From Pseudomonas sp. PDM18 (GTDB lineage: Bacteria > Pseudomonadota > Gammaproteobacteria > Pseudomonadales > Pseudomonadaceae): a DNA stretch of 64,000 nt. Each line of letters begins with the position of its first letter. Positions within the stretch are counted from its first letter, which is position 1. Below are positions 8,594 to 17,509 of this stretch, in pieces. A program made the position numbers and the translations under genes. Location: the NCBI RefSeq assembly GCF_014852585.1, contig NZ_JACVBX010000012.1, positions 1 through 64,000 on the forward strand. Direction: 5' to 3'. Under the pieces are notes generated by a model, which did not search any database, had not been told where the DNA came from, and saw only the letters and a program-made list of their open reading frames with translations.

Positions 8594-9070
8594 TCAGGAG
8601 CGCAGCAGCAGCGCGCCTTCGATGGGCACGTAGCGGCTGGCCGCGCGGATCAGCGCCTGGGCGGTGAGGCCCGGCACGCCGTAGGCGGTGGCGTCGGTGC
8701 CGCCGGCGCGGACGCGGTCGAGCAGCAGGTCGAAATCGCCGTCGCCGGAGGCCAGCACGATCTCGTCCACGTTCGGCGCGGCGTCGAGGATGTCGATGGT
8801 GATGCCCACGTCCCAGTCACCCTTGGCCGAGCCATCGGCGCGCTGGATGTAGGGTTTGAGCTTCACGGTGAAGCCGAGCTTGCGCAGGATCTGCTGGAAC
8901 TGCTGCTGCTTGGCATCGCCACGGTCGATGGCGTAGGCGTAGGCCTGGACGATGTTGCCCTGGGCGCTCAGCTCGGCCCACAGCGCGGCGTAGTTGAAGT
9001 GGCAGCCGTAGGCCTGACGCACGGTGTAGTAGAGGTTCTGCACGTCGGCGAACAGGGCGATGGTCTTCAA
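8594..9070 (-). CDS. NYN domain (LabA/DUF88-type) putative nuclease
   Basis: A 158-residue protein of the NYN/PIN-like fold. Acidic motifs typical of the family are present: FADVQNLYYT near the N-terminus (Asp9, Asn12), DWDVGITIDI in the middle, and LASGDGDFDLLLDRVR. These form a metal-binding site in NYN ribonucleases. Its RNA target is unknown. It is followed 50 bases downstream by the rhlE-like gene on the same strand, so co-transcription and a shared role in RNA metabolism are plausible. Confidence 0.82.
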   Translation of the reverse strand: MKTIALFADVQNLYYTVRQAYGCHFNYAALWAELSAQGNIVQAYAYAIDRGDAKQQQFQQILRKLGFTVKLKPYIQRADGSAKGDWDVGITIDILDAAPNVDEIVLASGDGDFDLLLDRVRAGGTDATAYGVPGLTAQALIRAASRYVPIEGALLLRS

Positions 9071-9163
9071 CGGTGACTCCGGGACTCGGACAGCGGGGGC
9101 GCATTATCGGCACAGTGGCGCGCCCCCGCCAGTCCCGGCGGGCGGGACAGCTTCGCCGGCGAC

Positions 9164-9904
9164 TCAGCTGAACATGTCGCCGTCGTCGCCACCGAAAAAG
9201 CCGGAGTCGTCGCCGAAGCTGCCTCCGTCGTCGTAGTTGGCGTCACTGAAGTTGCTGTCGGCATAGCGGTCGCCGCCGCCAAAGGAGTCGTCCGTCCGCG
9301 AGTCGTCGAAGTTCGACGGCTCCGGTTGCACCGGCTGTTCCTGGATCACCTCGACGATTTCCTGCGGCTGGTTGTGGTGGAACATGCTGGTCAGCAGGTC
9401 CGCCACCATCACGCCGCCAGCCACGCCTGCAGCAGTCTGCAGGGCACCGCGCAGGAAGCCGCCGCCCTGGGGCGCCGCTTGCGCGGGCTGGGCCGGCCTG
9501 AAGTCGTTCGGGTTGCTGGGGCCGGGGTTGTTCGCGTAAGCCGCGTTGCCGCCGGCCGGTTGCGAGAAGCGTGTCTGGCCCCAGCCGTCCGGGCGCTGCT
9601 GCGCCTGTTCCTGCCGAGGTTGCGGGCTCTGGCCGCCGCCGAACAAGCCGGCGAGGAAGCCGCCGCTGCTCGGTCGACTCTGCTGCGCCTGGGCTTCGAG
9701 TTCCTTGACGCGCTGGTCCAGGCGCTTGATCGCTGCTTCCTGGATCAGCATCGCCTGGGCCATGTAGTACGGCGCGGCCGGCTGTTGCACCAGGTGCCGG
9801 TTGATCTGCGCCTCGGCGTCGGCGTCGCGCGGCGCAGTCTGCGCCTCGGCGTCACGCAGGCGGGTGAACAGACCATCGATCAGGGATTGCTCTTCGGAAT
9901 TCAT
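9164..9904 (-). CDS. DUF2076 family protein
   Basis: A 246-residue protein matching the DUF2076 pattern. The N-terminal helical segment starts MNSEEQSLIDGLFTRLRDAE and includes a coiled-coil-like stretch around KRLDQRVKELEAQAQQ. A Gly/Pro/Gln-rich middle, a hydrophobic glycine-rich segment GVAGGVMVADLLTSMF, and an acidic Asp/Gly/Phe-rich tail follow. The function is unknown; the glycine-rich hydrophobic stretch suggests membrane association. The ATG at 9904 is chosen as the family-typical start; the longer in-frame extension overlaps the promoter region of the divergent gene at 10062. Confidence 0.75.
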   Translation of the reverse strand: MNSEEQSLIDGLFTRLRDAEAQTAPRDADAEAQINRHLVQQPAAPYYMAQAMLIQEAAIKRLDQRVKELEAQAQQSRPSSGGFLAGLFGGGQSPQPRQEQAQQRPDGWGQTRFSQPAGGNAAYANNPGPSNPNDFRPAQPAQAAPQGGGFLRGALQTAAGVAGGVMVADLLTSMFHHNQPQEIVEVIQEQPVQPEPSNFDDSRTDDSFGGGDRYADSNFSDANYDDGGSFGDDSGFFGGDDGDMFS

Positions 9905-10061
9905 GGCAGGCCTCGGGGAAGCGGGTGGTTCGATAGAACATTGCCTTTGCAACATTGGATCGGCTCGCAAAAAAACAAGTTCCGGTCGCAGAATTCTGGC
10001 GCCTTCAGCTGAGGGTTTGCTTAAGTTAGAGTCCAAGCCCTCCGACAGTATCGGGTTACTG

Positions 10062-10712
10062 ATGAATCCCCTTTCCATCCTCCGCGACACCTGGTTCTTC
10101 TTCTCACGTCACCTCGGCATCCTGGTGCCGCTGTGCCTGCCCTGGATCGTCATCGAGACGCTGGTGCAGCAGCAGATCAACGTCGCCGCCGGCCCGCAGA
10201 ACTTCGCGCCCTGGGGCATGGCCGCGGGCCTGGTGTTCTACCCGATCTACACCGCCAGCCTGATCCTGTTCATGATCGACGCCGGCGAAGGCGTCGAGCG
10301 GGGTGTACGCGAACTGTGGAGCGCGGCCCTGCGATTGTGGCCCGCCTTTGCCCTGCTGTCGGCGATCACCTCGCTGCTGATCGTGATCGGCCTGTACCTG
10401 ATGGTGCTGCCGGGTATCTTCGTGATGATCAAGCTGGCCTTCGCCGAATTCCTCCTGGTGCAGCGCGGCCGCTCGCCCATCGACGCGATGCGCGAGAGCT
10501 TCGCCATGACCACCGGGCACTTCTTCCTGCTGCTGATGACCTCCCTGGCCATCCTCGCGCCGGTATGGATCGCCGAAGGCTGGATCACCGAGGCCGGCCA
10601 GGACGCACCGATGCTCAGCGTCGCGCTGCACTCGCTGAGCGGGTTCTTCCAACTGCTGCTGACGGTGGCCGCCTACCGCATCTTCATCCTGCTCGGCCGC
10701 GAGGCCGCCTGA
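10062..10712 (+). CDS. YciC-like (UPF0259-type) integral membrane protein
   Basis: A 216-residue hydrophobic protein with about five or six membrane segments, for example GILVPLCLPWIVIETLV, LLIVIGLYLMVLPGIFVMIK and LLLTVAAYRIFILLGR. The segment QRGRSPIDAMRESFAMTTGH between helices is typical of the YciC/DUF975-like group. The biochemical role is unknown. It is transcribed divergently from the DUF2076 gene with a short intergenic region that must hold both promoters. Confidence 0.72.
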   Translation: MNPLSILRDTWFFFSRHLGILVPLCLPWIVIETLVQQQINVAAGPQNFAPWGMAAGLVFYPIYTASLILFMIDAGEGVERGVRELWSAALRLWPAFALLSAITSLLIVIGLYLMVLPGIFVMIKLAFAEFLLVQRGRSPIDAMRESFAMTTGHFFLLLMTSLAILAPVWIAEGWITEAGQDAPMLSVALHSLSGFFQLLLTVAAYRIFILLGREAA

Positions 10713-10813
10713 GCGGCAGCATGTCGCAACAAATCGCCCGGCGCATCGCGCGCCGGGGTTCTACGCTGGAGTCTCCTTCCCTCCCCCGAAAACCCCGAGT
10801 AAGGAGACTCGCC

Positions 10814-11245
10814 GTGAGCGACTTCCCGCCCAGCTGCCTTTCGCACATTTCCATCGGTACTAACGACTACCCGCGCGCCAAGGCGTTCTACGACGCCGTG
10901 CTGCCGACGCTGGGCTGCCAGCCGATCATGGAACATCCTGGAGCCGTGGCTTACGGCCGGGTTTTCCCCGAGTTCTGGCTGCAGACGCCCATCGACGGCC
11001 ACCCGGCCAGCGTCGGCAACGGCACGCACTTCGGTTTCATGGCCAATTCCCGCGAGGAGGTAGATGCCTTCTACCGCGCCGCGATAGCCGCCGGCGCCAC
11101 CGACGAAGGCGCGCCCGGCCCGCGCCCGCTGTATGGCGACCCTTACTACGGCTGCTTCATCCGCGACCTGGACGGGCACAAGATCGAGGCATCGTTCTGG
11201 GACATGGCGCTGACGGATGGCGGTTTCGATACCCACTCGCACTGA
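10814..11245 (+). CDS. VOC (glyoxalase/bleomycin-resistance fold) family protein
   Basis: A 143-residue single-module VOC protein. It begins with the beta-alpha pattern HISIGTNDYPRAKAFYDAVL and ends with FIRDLDGHKIEASFW, where the Glu is the usual metal ligand. The start is a GTG at 10814, chosen because AAGGAG lies 8 bases upstream and no ATG gives a family-like N-terminus. Such proteins act as metal-dependent isomerases or dioxygenases or bind small molecules; which applies here is unknown. Confidence 0.82.
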   Translation: MSDFPPSCLSHISIGTNDYPRAKAFYDAVLPTLGCQPIMEHPGAVAYGRVFPEFWLQTPIDGHPASVGNGTHFGFMANSREEVDAFYRAAIAAGATDEGAPGPRPLYGDPYYGCFIRDLDGHKIEASFWDMALTDGGFDTHSH

Positions 11246-11256
11246 TGGACCACATC

Positions 11257-11295
11257 CGTAGGGCGCATAACCCGGAACGGGTTATCCGCCCTACG
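11257..11295. repeat. Palindromic repeat between convergent genes
   Basis: CGTAGGGCG...TAACCCG and CGGGTTA...CGCCCTACG form a near-perfect long hairpin between the 3' ends of the VOC gene and the SDR gene. It can act as a bidirectional transcript end. It belongs to the same dispersed family as the palindrome at 3435-3462. Confidence 0.6.
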
Positions 11296-11300
11296 AAGAG

Positions 11301-12137
11301 CTAATGCCCCGGCCTGAGCCCCGACATCTTCGGCACCAGCAGCTTCTCGAAAAGCCGCGGGAAGAAGCGCGCCAGCAGTCGTGCCCGCCAGTTGACGTTG
11401 GACAGCACCAGCAAACGCCGCCGACGCAGCGCTCCCTGGTAAATCGCCTCGGCCACATCGCGCGGCGAGGCCACTTCCGCGCCCAGCACCACAGCCGGCT
11501 GGCGGATCACCGAACCGTCGCCCACCAGGGCGTTCTTGCGCAGGTCGGTGGCGGTGAAGCCCGGGCAGGCCAGAGTGATCGCCACGCCGGTGCCGTCCAG
11601 CTCCATGCGCAGCGTGTCGAACAACCCGTGCAGCGCATGCTTGCTGGCGTTGTAGGCACTGCGATAGAGCAGCGGCGCGAATCCGGTCAGCGAGCTGAGC
11701 ACGACGATCTGCCCCTGCCGCGCCAGCAGGCTGGGCAACGCCGCCTGAGTACAGTGCAACGCGCCATAGAAGTTCACCGCCATCACCCGGCGGAACACTG
11801 CCAGCTCGGTCTCGATGAACAAGCTGCGGTGGGTGATGCCGGCGTTGTTCACCAGCACGTCGATGCCACCGAAGCGCTCGACGGCGAGCGCCACCGCGCG
11901 TTCCACCGCCTCGGCGTCGGCGATGTCGCAGCGCAGCCCGAGGGCTTCGACGCTCAGGTGCTCGCGCAGGTGCTGCACCAGGCTGTCCAGCGCCGCCTGG
12001 TCGAGGTCGAGGATCACCGGGTGCGCGCCGGCCTGGGCGAAGCGCAGCACCAGCGCGCGACCGATGCCGGAACAGCCGCCGCTGACCAGCACCACCTTGC
12101 GTCGGTACACCGAGTGCGAGAACAACGAGCGTGGCAT
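11301..12137 (-). CDS. Short-chain dehydrogenase/reductase (SDR)
   Basis: A 278-residue classical SDR. The cofactor-binding motif is SGGCSGIGRA near residue 20, NNAG follows at about 92-95, and the catalytic Ser-Tyr-x3-Lys triad is seen as SSL...SAYNASKH. It is longer than minimal SDRs, with a hydrophobic/basic C-terminal segment (NVNWRARLLARFFPRLFEKL) that may attach to membranes, as in some lipid-active SDRs. An upstream GGGAGG supports the start. The substrate is unknown. Confidence 0.87.
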   Translation of the reverse strand: MPRSLFSHSVYRRKVVLVSGGCSGIGRALVLRFAQAGAHPVILDLDQAALDSLVQHLREHLSVEALGLRCDIADAEAVERAVALAVERFGGIDVLVNNAGITHRSLFIETELAVFRRVMAVNFYGALHCTQAALPSLLARQGQIVVLSSLTGFAPLLYRSAYNASKHALHGLFDTLRMELDGTGVAITLACPGFTATDLRKNALVGDGSVIRQPAVVLGAEVASPRDVAEAIYQGALRRRRLLVLSNVNWRARLLARFFPRLFEKLLVPKMSGLRPGH

Positions 12138-12279
12138 GGCGACCTCCCGGAGCAGGCGCTACGCGCGGTGTACGGCCTGCCTCAAGGTTGCAGGATGCTT
12201 CGCGCGGCAAATGCGCAGGTGAAATGCGCGGGCACAGACACTATCCTCTGGACCCAACAAGCATAGCCCCTGGTCACCC

Positions 12280-13362
12280 ATGAGCCTCTCGCTTCGCCGC
12301 CGCATCCTCTTCGTGCTGTTCATCGCCCTGCTGCTCGCCATCACCGCAGCCGCCTGGCTGCTGGCCTGGCACCCCGCCGAGCGCGAGGCCGTCGCCGCGC
12401 AGTGCCGTGCGCCCGCGCCGCAATTGCAGCCGGGGCAGGCGCTGAAGGTGATGACCTGGAACGTCCAGTACCTGGCCGGCAAGCGCTACATCTTCTGGGA
12501 CGACCTGCCCGACACCACCGGCCCCGACGACAGCCCCAGCCCCGAAGACATCGCCTACAGCCTCGACGAGGTGGTGCGGGTGATTCGCGACGAAGCACCG
12601 GACATCGTGCTGCTGCAGGAAGTCGACGACGGCGCAGCGGCCACCGGCAAGCAGGACCAGCAGGCGCTGATCGGCGACCGCCTGACCGACCTCTATCCCT
12701 GCTCCACCACCGCCTTCGACTGGAAGGCACGCTTCGATCCCAACCCCCATGTGTTCGGCAGCGCCGGGCGCAAGCTGGTGACCTTCAGCCGCTTCCAGAT
12801 CAGCGGCGGCGAGCGCATCGCCCTGCCGCAGCGCTCATCCATCCCGCTACTGCACCTGTTCGCCCCGCAGCCGGCGATGCTGCAGAGCGACCTGCCGATC
12901 CGCGGCGGCGGCCAGCTCAGCGTGATCAACACACGCCTGGAGCGCCCCAACGGCGACGACACCCCGCAGCGCCAGGTCGAAGCCGTCGAAGCCCACCTGA
13001 ACAGCCTTCAGGCCTCCGGCCGCCCCTGGCTGCTGGGCGGCGATCTCGGCCTGCTGCCGCTGGGCCAATACCCGTATCTGCCCGAGGTGCTGCGCGCGCC
13101 CTACCGCGCGAACAGCGAGCTGAACCTGCTGGCGGCGCGCTTCCCGGTGGTCCCGGCGGTGGAGGAATCCAGTGGCGCCGAGCAGGAGAAGTGGTACACC
13201 CATTTCCCCAACGACCCGCGCGTGCACAAGCCCGATCGCACCCTCGACTACCTGTTCCACAGCCCCAGCCTGAACCGCCTCGATGCCGGCGTGCGCAGCC
13301 ACGACACCCTGCGCATCTCCAACCATCTGCCGCTGTCGGCGCGCTTCCTGCTGCCCCACTGA
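12280..13362 (+). CDS. Membrane-anchored endonuclease/exonuclease/phosphatase (EEP) family protein
   Basis: A 360-residue protein with an N-terminal signal anchor (RRRILFVLFIALLLAITAAA) and an EEP domain facing the periplasm. Motifs visible are MTWNVQYLAG, IVLLQEVDD with the metal-binding Glu, GRKLVTFSRF, NTRLERP, WLLGGDLGLLP, RTLDYLF and ISNHLPLSAR. Compared with the usual GGDFN and SDH motifs, the residues after GGD and the Asp of SDH are changed (SNH). Family members cleave DNA, phosphoinositides or sphingomyelin; the activity here is open. Confidence 0.78.
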   Translation: MSLSLRRRILFVLFIALLLAITAAAWLLAWHPAEREAVAAQCRAPAPQLQPGQALKVMTWNVQYLAGKRYIFWDDLPDTTGPDDSPSPEDIAYSLDEVVRVIRDEAPDIVLLQEVDDGAAATGKQDQQALIGDRLTDLYPCSTTAFDWKARFDPNPHVFGSAGRKLVTFSRFQISGGERIALPQRSSIPLLHLFAPQPAMLQSDLPIRGGGQLSVINTRLERPNGDDTPQRQVEAVEAHLNSLQASGRPWLLGGDLGLLPLGQYPYLPEVLRAPYRANSELNLLAARFPVVPAVEESSGAEQEKWYTHFPNDPRVHKPDRTLDYLFHSPSLNRLDAGVRSHDTLRISNHLPLSARFLLPH

Positions 13363-13466
13363 GCGCCGCGGCACATCGCCGCCGAGCCAGGCTGGACAAG
13401 CGAGGCGCGGCGGCCCCATGCTCGGGCGGCGCCGCATAACAACGACAACATGCACTTCGGGTATCC

Positions 13467-14231
13467 ATGCACTTTCGCCGTCTCATCGGGCCGATAGTCG
13501 CCCTGCTCTGCCTCAACGCCCTCGCCGTCGACCGGCCCACGCTGGCCGACCGGCTGCCGCATCCGCTGCCGGCATTGACCGTGGGCTACTACGAATTCCC
13601 GCCCTACACCTACACCGCCCCGGACGGCAGCACCCGCGGCAGTGGCGCCGACATGGTCCGGCGCATCCTGCTCAAGGCCGGCTACCGCGCCGACTTCCGC
13701 CCGCTGCCCAGCGCCCGCCTTTACCTGGGCCTGCAGGACGGCAGCGTGCAGCTCTGGGCTGGCGCACCGGGCAAGCAGGAACTGGTGGGCAGCACGCTGG
13801 AATGCGAGCGTGTGCTGGGGCATGTCGAGCTGAACCTGTATCGCCTGGCCTCCCGCCCCTCGCCGAAATTGCCCGACGGGCTGACCACCAGCCGGGTGAT
13901 CCTGATCAGCGGCTACAGCTACTGGCGGCCGATCACCGACATGCTGGCCGATCCGAAACTGCGGTTGGAAGTGCACCGCACCAGCACCCACACCGCCGCC
14001 CTGCAGATGCTCGAACGTGGTCGCGGCGACTTCCTGATCGACTACCAGACGCCGGTGGAACAGGCACGCCGCGAGCTGAACATGGCGCCGCTGGCCTTCG
14101 ACACCCTGTACAGCGTGCCGACCAAGCTCATCGTCTCCCGCCATGCGCCCGATGCCGAAGGCCTGCGCGCGCAGCTGGACTACGCCTACGACGAACTGCA
14201 GGCGGCGGGTTACGAGATGAAGTTGCCCTGA
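13467..14231 (+). CDS. Periplasmic amino-acid-type solute-binding protein (SBP_bac_3)
   Basis: A 254-residue protein with a signal peptide (MHFRRLIGPIVALLCLNALA). The fold pattern is LTVGYYEFPPYTYTAPDGST...GADMVRRILLKAGY, typical of family 3 solute-binding proteins. There is no permease or ATPase gene nearby. It therefore acts either as an orphan binding protein or as a stand-alone periplasmic sensor, which is common in Pseudomonas. The ligand is unknown. Confidence 0.8.
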   Translation: MHFRRLIGPIVALLCLNALAVDRPTLADRLPHPLPALTVGYYEFPPYTYTAPDGSTRGSGADMVRRILLKAGYRADFRPLPSARLYLGLQDGSVQLWAGAPGKQELVGSTLECERVLGHVELNLYRLASRPSPKLPDGLTTSRVILISGYSYWRPITDMLADPKLRLEVHRTSTHTAALQMLERGRGDFLIDYQTPVEQARRELNMAPLAFDTLYSVPTKLIVSRHAPDAEGLRAQLDYAYDELQAAGYEMKLP

Positions 14232-14259
14232 ACGGGATGACCGAGGCCGCAAACCCCCT

Positions 14260-14347
14260 GTAGGAGCGAGGGGGACGCCATCGTTATCGCTCGCGAACCC
14301 CGACACGCTCCGACGCTCCGAGGATTCGCGAGCAAGCTCGCTCCTAC
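14260..14347. repeat. REP doublet (REPIN-like)
   Basis: The outer inverted arms GTAGGAGCGAG and CTCGCTCCTAC enclose two inner copies of the TCGCGAA / TTCGCGA core, which is the structure of a Pseudomonas REP doublet. It lies between the convergent 3' ends of the solute-binding gene and hrpB. Single related copies are at 6137-6158 and 21055-21078. Confidence 0.8.
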
Positions 14348-14366
14348 GAAAAGCGGTGCACCGCGA

Positions 14367-16898
14367 TCAGGTTTTACGCGGCTTGGCCCGCGCCGTGGGC
14401 TCGGCGATCAAGGGATCATCCGGCCAGTAGTGTTTCGGATAGCGCCCCTTCAGGTCCTTCTTCACTTCCGCATAGGTGCTGCGCCAGAAGTTGGCCAGGT
14501 CCTGGGTCACCTGCACCGGCCGCTGTGCTGGCGACAGCAGGTGCAGCTTCACCGCCACCCGCCCTCCTGCAATGCGCGGCGTATCAGCCAGGCCGAACAG
14601 TTCCTGCAGGCGAACGGCGAGCACTGGCGGAAACTCGCTGTAATCCAGGCGGATATTGGAGCCGGACGGCACCTGCAACGTACGCGGCGCCAGCTCATCC
14701 AGACGCTGCGGCAACGGCCAGGGCTGCAGCCCATGGAGAATCCCGCTCAGCTCCAGGTTGGCGAAGTGCGACAGCCGCGAGACCTTGCCCAGGTACGGCA
14801 GCAGCCAGTCTTCCAGCGAAGCCAGCAGCGCGGCGTCGCTGACGTCCGGCCACTCGCTCTCGCCCTTGCCTTCCAGATCGAGCCGGCGCAGCAAGGCGAT
14901 GCGCGCCTGCCACTGGCGCAGCTCCGGCGTCCAGGGCAGCAGCTCCAACCCCTTGCGCCGCACCAGCCCGAGCAGCGCGCGGCTGCGGGCCTCGGCATCG
15001 AGGTTGGGCAGCGCCTCGGTGGACAGCACCAGCTCGCCGACCTTGCGCTGGCGCTCGGCGCGCAGCACGCCTTCGCGCTCGTCCCACTCCAGCTCATCGT
15101 GAACACTGACCTGTTCGGCGAGAATCGACTCGAACAGCCCCGGTTCCAGCGCCGCCGCCAGGTAGATGCGTTCTTCGCGCTGGCCCTGGCGGCTGCCGAG
15201 ATCGGCGACCACCAGCCAGGCTTCCTTCATCAGCGCATCCGGCTCGCCGAACAGCGCCGCGCGACCGTTGGCCAGTCGATATTCGCCGCCACCGGCACGT
15301 CGCTGGCGGGCAATGCGGTCCGGGTAGGCAAAGGCCAGCAGGCCGCCCAACCAGCGCGGATGATCGGGGTCGGCCACCGGCTCGCGGGCCGGGCCGCGCA
15401 GGTAGCCTTTGAACTGCCGCGCCAGCTGGCGCACGCGCTGCACCGCGCCCCGGCTGGCACGCGGGCCGCTCTGCTCGCCGGCCAGCAAGGCGATGCGGTG
15501 ATGCAGGTCGGCGTCGTTGCCACGCAGGATGTCGCGCTCACCGAGCAAAGCGGCCAGGTCGCAAGCCAGTTGCCCCAGCCCGAGCGCATGGCCACGCAGC
15601 AGCAGGTGGGCAATGCGCGGGTGCGCTGGCACTTCGGCCATGGCCTGACCGTGGGGCGTGAGGCTGCCGCCATTGGCGCGGGAAGCCAGCGCGCCGAGGC
15701 GCTCCAGCAGATCCTGGGCCTGTGCATAAGCGGCGGTGGGCGGCAGGTCGAGCCAGGCCAGCTCCTCCGGGGCGACGCCCCAGCGCGCCAGTTGCAGGGC
15801 GAGGCCGGACAGATCGGCCTGGAGAATTTCCGCCGCGCCATAGGCCGGCAGTTGATCGTGCTGCGCTTCGGACCACAGGCGATAGCAGGCGCCCGGCTCC
15901 AGTCGCCCGGCACGGCCGGCGCGCTGGGTGGCGGAGGCGCGGGAGATGCGCTGGGTTTCCAGGCGGGTCATGCCACTGCCCGGATCGAAGCGCGGCACCC
16001 GCGCCAGCCCGGCGTCCACGACGACGCGCACGCCGTCGATGGTCAGGCTGGTCTCGGCGATGTTGGTCGCCAGCACTACCTTGCGCTTGCCCGCCGGCGC
16101 GGGTTCGATGGCGGCACGCTGGGCGTCGAGGTCGAGTTCGCCGTGCAGCGGGCAGAGCAGGACATCGGAGCGGCCAGCCAGGGCCTCGCCCAACTGCTCG
16201 GCGACGCGGCGAATCTCCGCCCGGCCGGGCAGGAACACCAGCAGGCTGCCGGGCTCGTCGGCCAGCGCCTGCTGGACCGTCTGCACCACGCGCGGCTCGA
16301 TGAACTCGCCGGCCTGCCAGGGGCGGCCCCAGCGGAGATCCACCGGGAACATGCGGCCCTCGCTACGTACGACAGGCGCGTCGCCCAGCAGCGCGGACAG
16401 GCGCTCGCCTTCCAGCGTGGCCGACATCACCAGCACCTTGAGCGGCGGCTCGTCGCGCAGCAGCGCGCGGCCATTGAGGGTCAGCGCGAGGGCGAGATCG
16501 GCATCCAGTGAGCGCTCGTGGAATTCGTCGAAGATCACCAACCCCACGCCGTCCAGCGCCGGGTCGTCCTGCAGGCGGCGGGCGAGGATGCCCTCGGTGA
16601 CCACTTCAATGCGCGTCTTCGGGCCGACCTTGCTGTCCAGGCGGATGCGGTAGCCGACGGTTTCGCCGACCTTCTCGCCCAGTTCCGCAGCCAATCTTTC
16701 AGCGGCGGCGCGAGCGGCCAGCCGGCGCGGCTCCAGCATCAGGATCGACTGGCCGGCCAGCCACGCCTCATCCAGCAGCGCCAGCGGCACGCGGGTGGTC
16801 TTGCCGGCGCCGGGCGGCGCTTCCAGCACCACTTCGTGGCGCCCGGCCAGGGCCTGGCGCAAGGCGGGAAGGACGCTGTCGATGGGAAGGGCGTTCAT
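14367..16898 (-). CDS. hrpB: ATP-dependent helicase HrpB
   Basis: An 843-residue DEAH-type helicase, full family length. Motif I is APPGAGKTT (27-35), motif II DEFH (124-127), and motif III SATLEG. The conserved C-terminal HrpB region includes PSGSNIRLDYSEFPPVLAVR and the end DLANFWRSTYAEVKKDLKGR, diagnostic of HrpB rather than HrpA. HrpB is an RNA helicase-like protein of uncertain target in bacteria. It stands alone on the minus strand. Confidence 0.95.
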   Translation of the reverse strand: MNALPIDSVLPALRQALAGRHEVVLEAPPGAGKTTRVPLALLDEAWLAGQSILMLEPRRLAARAAAERLAAELGEKVGETVGYRIRLDSKVGPKTRIEVVTEGILARRLQDDPALDGVGLVIFDEFHERSLDADLALALTLNGRALLRDEPPLKVLVMSATLEGERLSALLGDAPVVRSEGRMFPVDLRWGRPWQAGEFIEPRVVQTVQQALADEPGSLLVFLPGRAEIRRVAEQLGEALAGRSDVLLCPLHGELDLDAQRAAIEPAPAGKRKVVLATNIAETSLTIDGVRVVVDAGLARVPRFDPGSGMTRLETQRISRASATQRAGRAGRLEPGACYRLWSEAQHDQLPAYGAAEILQADLSGLALQLARWGVAPEELAWLDLPPTAAYAQAQDLLERLGALASRANGGSLTPHGQAMAEVPAHPRIAHLLLRGHALGLGQLACDLAALLGERDILRGNDADLHHRIALLAGEQSGPRASRGAVQRVRQLARQFKGYLRGPAREPVADPDHPRWLGGLLAFAYPDRIARQRRAGGGEYRLANGRAALFGEPDALMKEAWLVVADLGSRQGQREERIYLAAALEPGLFESILAEQVSVHDELEWDEREGVLRAERQRKVGELVLSTEALPNLDAEARSRALLGLVRRKGLELLPWTPELRQWQARIALLRRLDLEGKGESEWPDVSDAALLASLEDWLLPYLGKVSRLSHFANLELSGILHGLQPWPLPQRLDELAPRTLQVPSGSNIRLDYSEFPPVLAVRLQELFGLADTPRIAGGRVAVKLHLLSPAQRPVQVTQDLANFWRSTYAEVKKDLKGRYPKHYWPDDPLIAEPTARAKPRKT

Positions 16899-17091
16899 GC
16901 CGGCTCCTGGAACTCGAATTTCATAAGGCGGTAACCCGGACTACGCGGGGGGCGGCGATTATAGCGGGCGAACCACGGTGCCAACCCAGCAGTCATAGAA
17001 GCAACGAGGACGCCAGCTAGTGCGAAACTGCCAGCAGTTGTTCAGGACTCGTTGATATAGTTGTCCGCATCATCCTCCCGGAGGTTTTTTC

Positions 17092-17508
17092 ATGCGTCTT
17101 GCCACCCGAGTCTCCTGTGCAGTTCTGAGCGCCGCCCTGTTCAGCCAGCTGACGGCCTGCGGCACCCTGTTCTACCCCGATCGCCGCGGCCAGATCGACG
17201 GCCGCATCGATCCGGCAGTCGCCGCTCTGGACGCGGTCGGACTGTTGTTCTACGTCATCCCGGGGCTGATCGCCTTCGGCGTAGACTTCGCCACCGGCGC
17301 GATCTACCTGCCCGACGAGAAGTACTCGGTCGCGCCTGAAAAGCTCAAGGATGCCGTGAGCGAAGACGGCACCGTGGACAAGGCTAAACTCAAGGCGATC
17401 CTCGAGCGTGAAACTGGCCGCAGCCTGCCCCTGGACGATCCACGTCTGATCCAGCGCAGCGGCGACCTCCAACAACTCGCCAGCCTGGGCCTGCGCCCGG
17501 AGGCCTGA
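17092..17508 (+). CDS. Hypothetical lipoprotein
   Basis: A 138-residue protein with a type II signal peptide; the lipobox LTAC puts Cys at about residue 23. The mature part begins GTLFYPDRRGQIDGRIDPAV and has one hydrophobic helix LLFYVIPGLIAFGVDFATGA. This is a conserved Pseudomonas-type small lipoprotein of unknown function. A strong GGAGG lies 9 bases before the ATG. The next gene starts 2 bases after its stop, so it leads a three-gene operon with the DinB and cation-exporter genes. Confidence 0.78.
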   Translation: MRLATRVSCAVLSAALFSQLTACGTLFYPDRRGQIDGRIDPAVAALDAVGLLFYVIPGLIAFGVDFATGAIYLPDEKYSVAPEKLKDAVSEDGTVDKAKLKAILERETGRSLPLDDPRLIQRSGDLQQLASLGLRPEA

Positions 17509-17509
17509 T

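Noticed and set aside
14430-16511. Long open frame (693 codons) on the plus strand opposite hrpB
   Set aside because: It is an antisense shadow of hrpB in GC-rich DNA; the translation is compositionally odd (His/Gln/Arg/Ala-rich) and has no recognisable domain.
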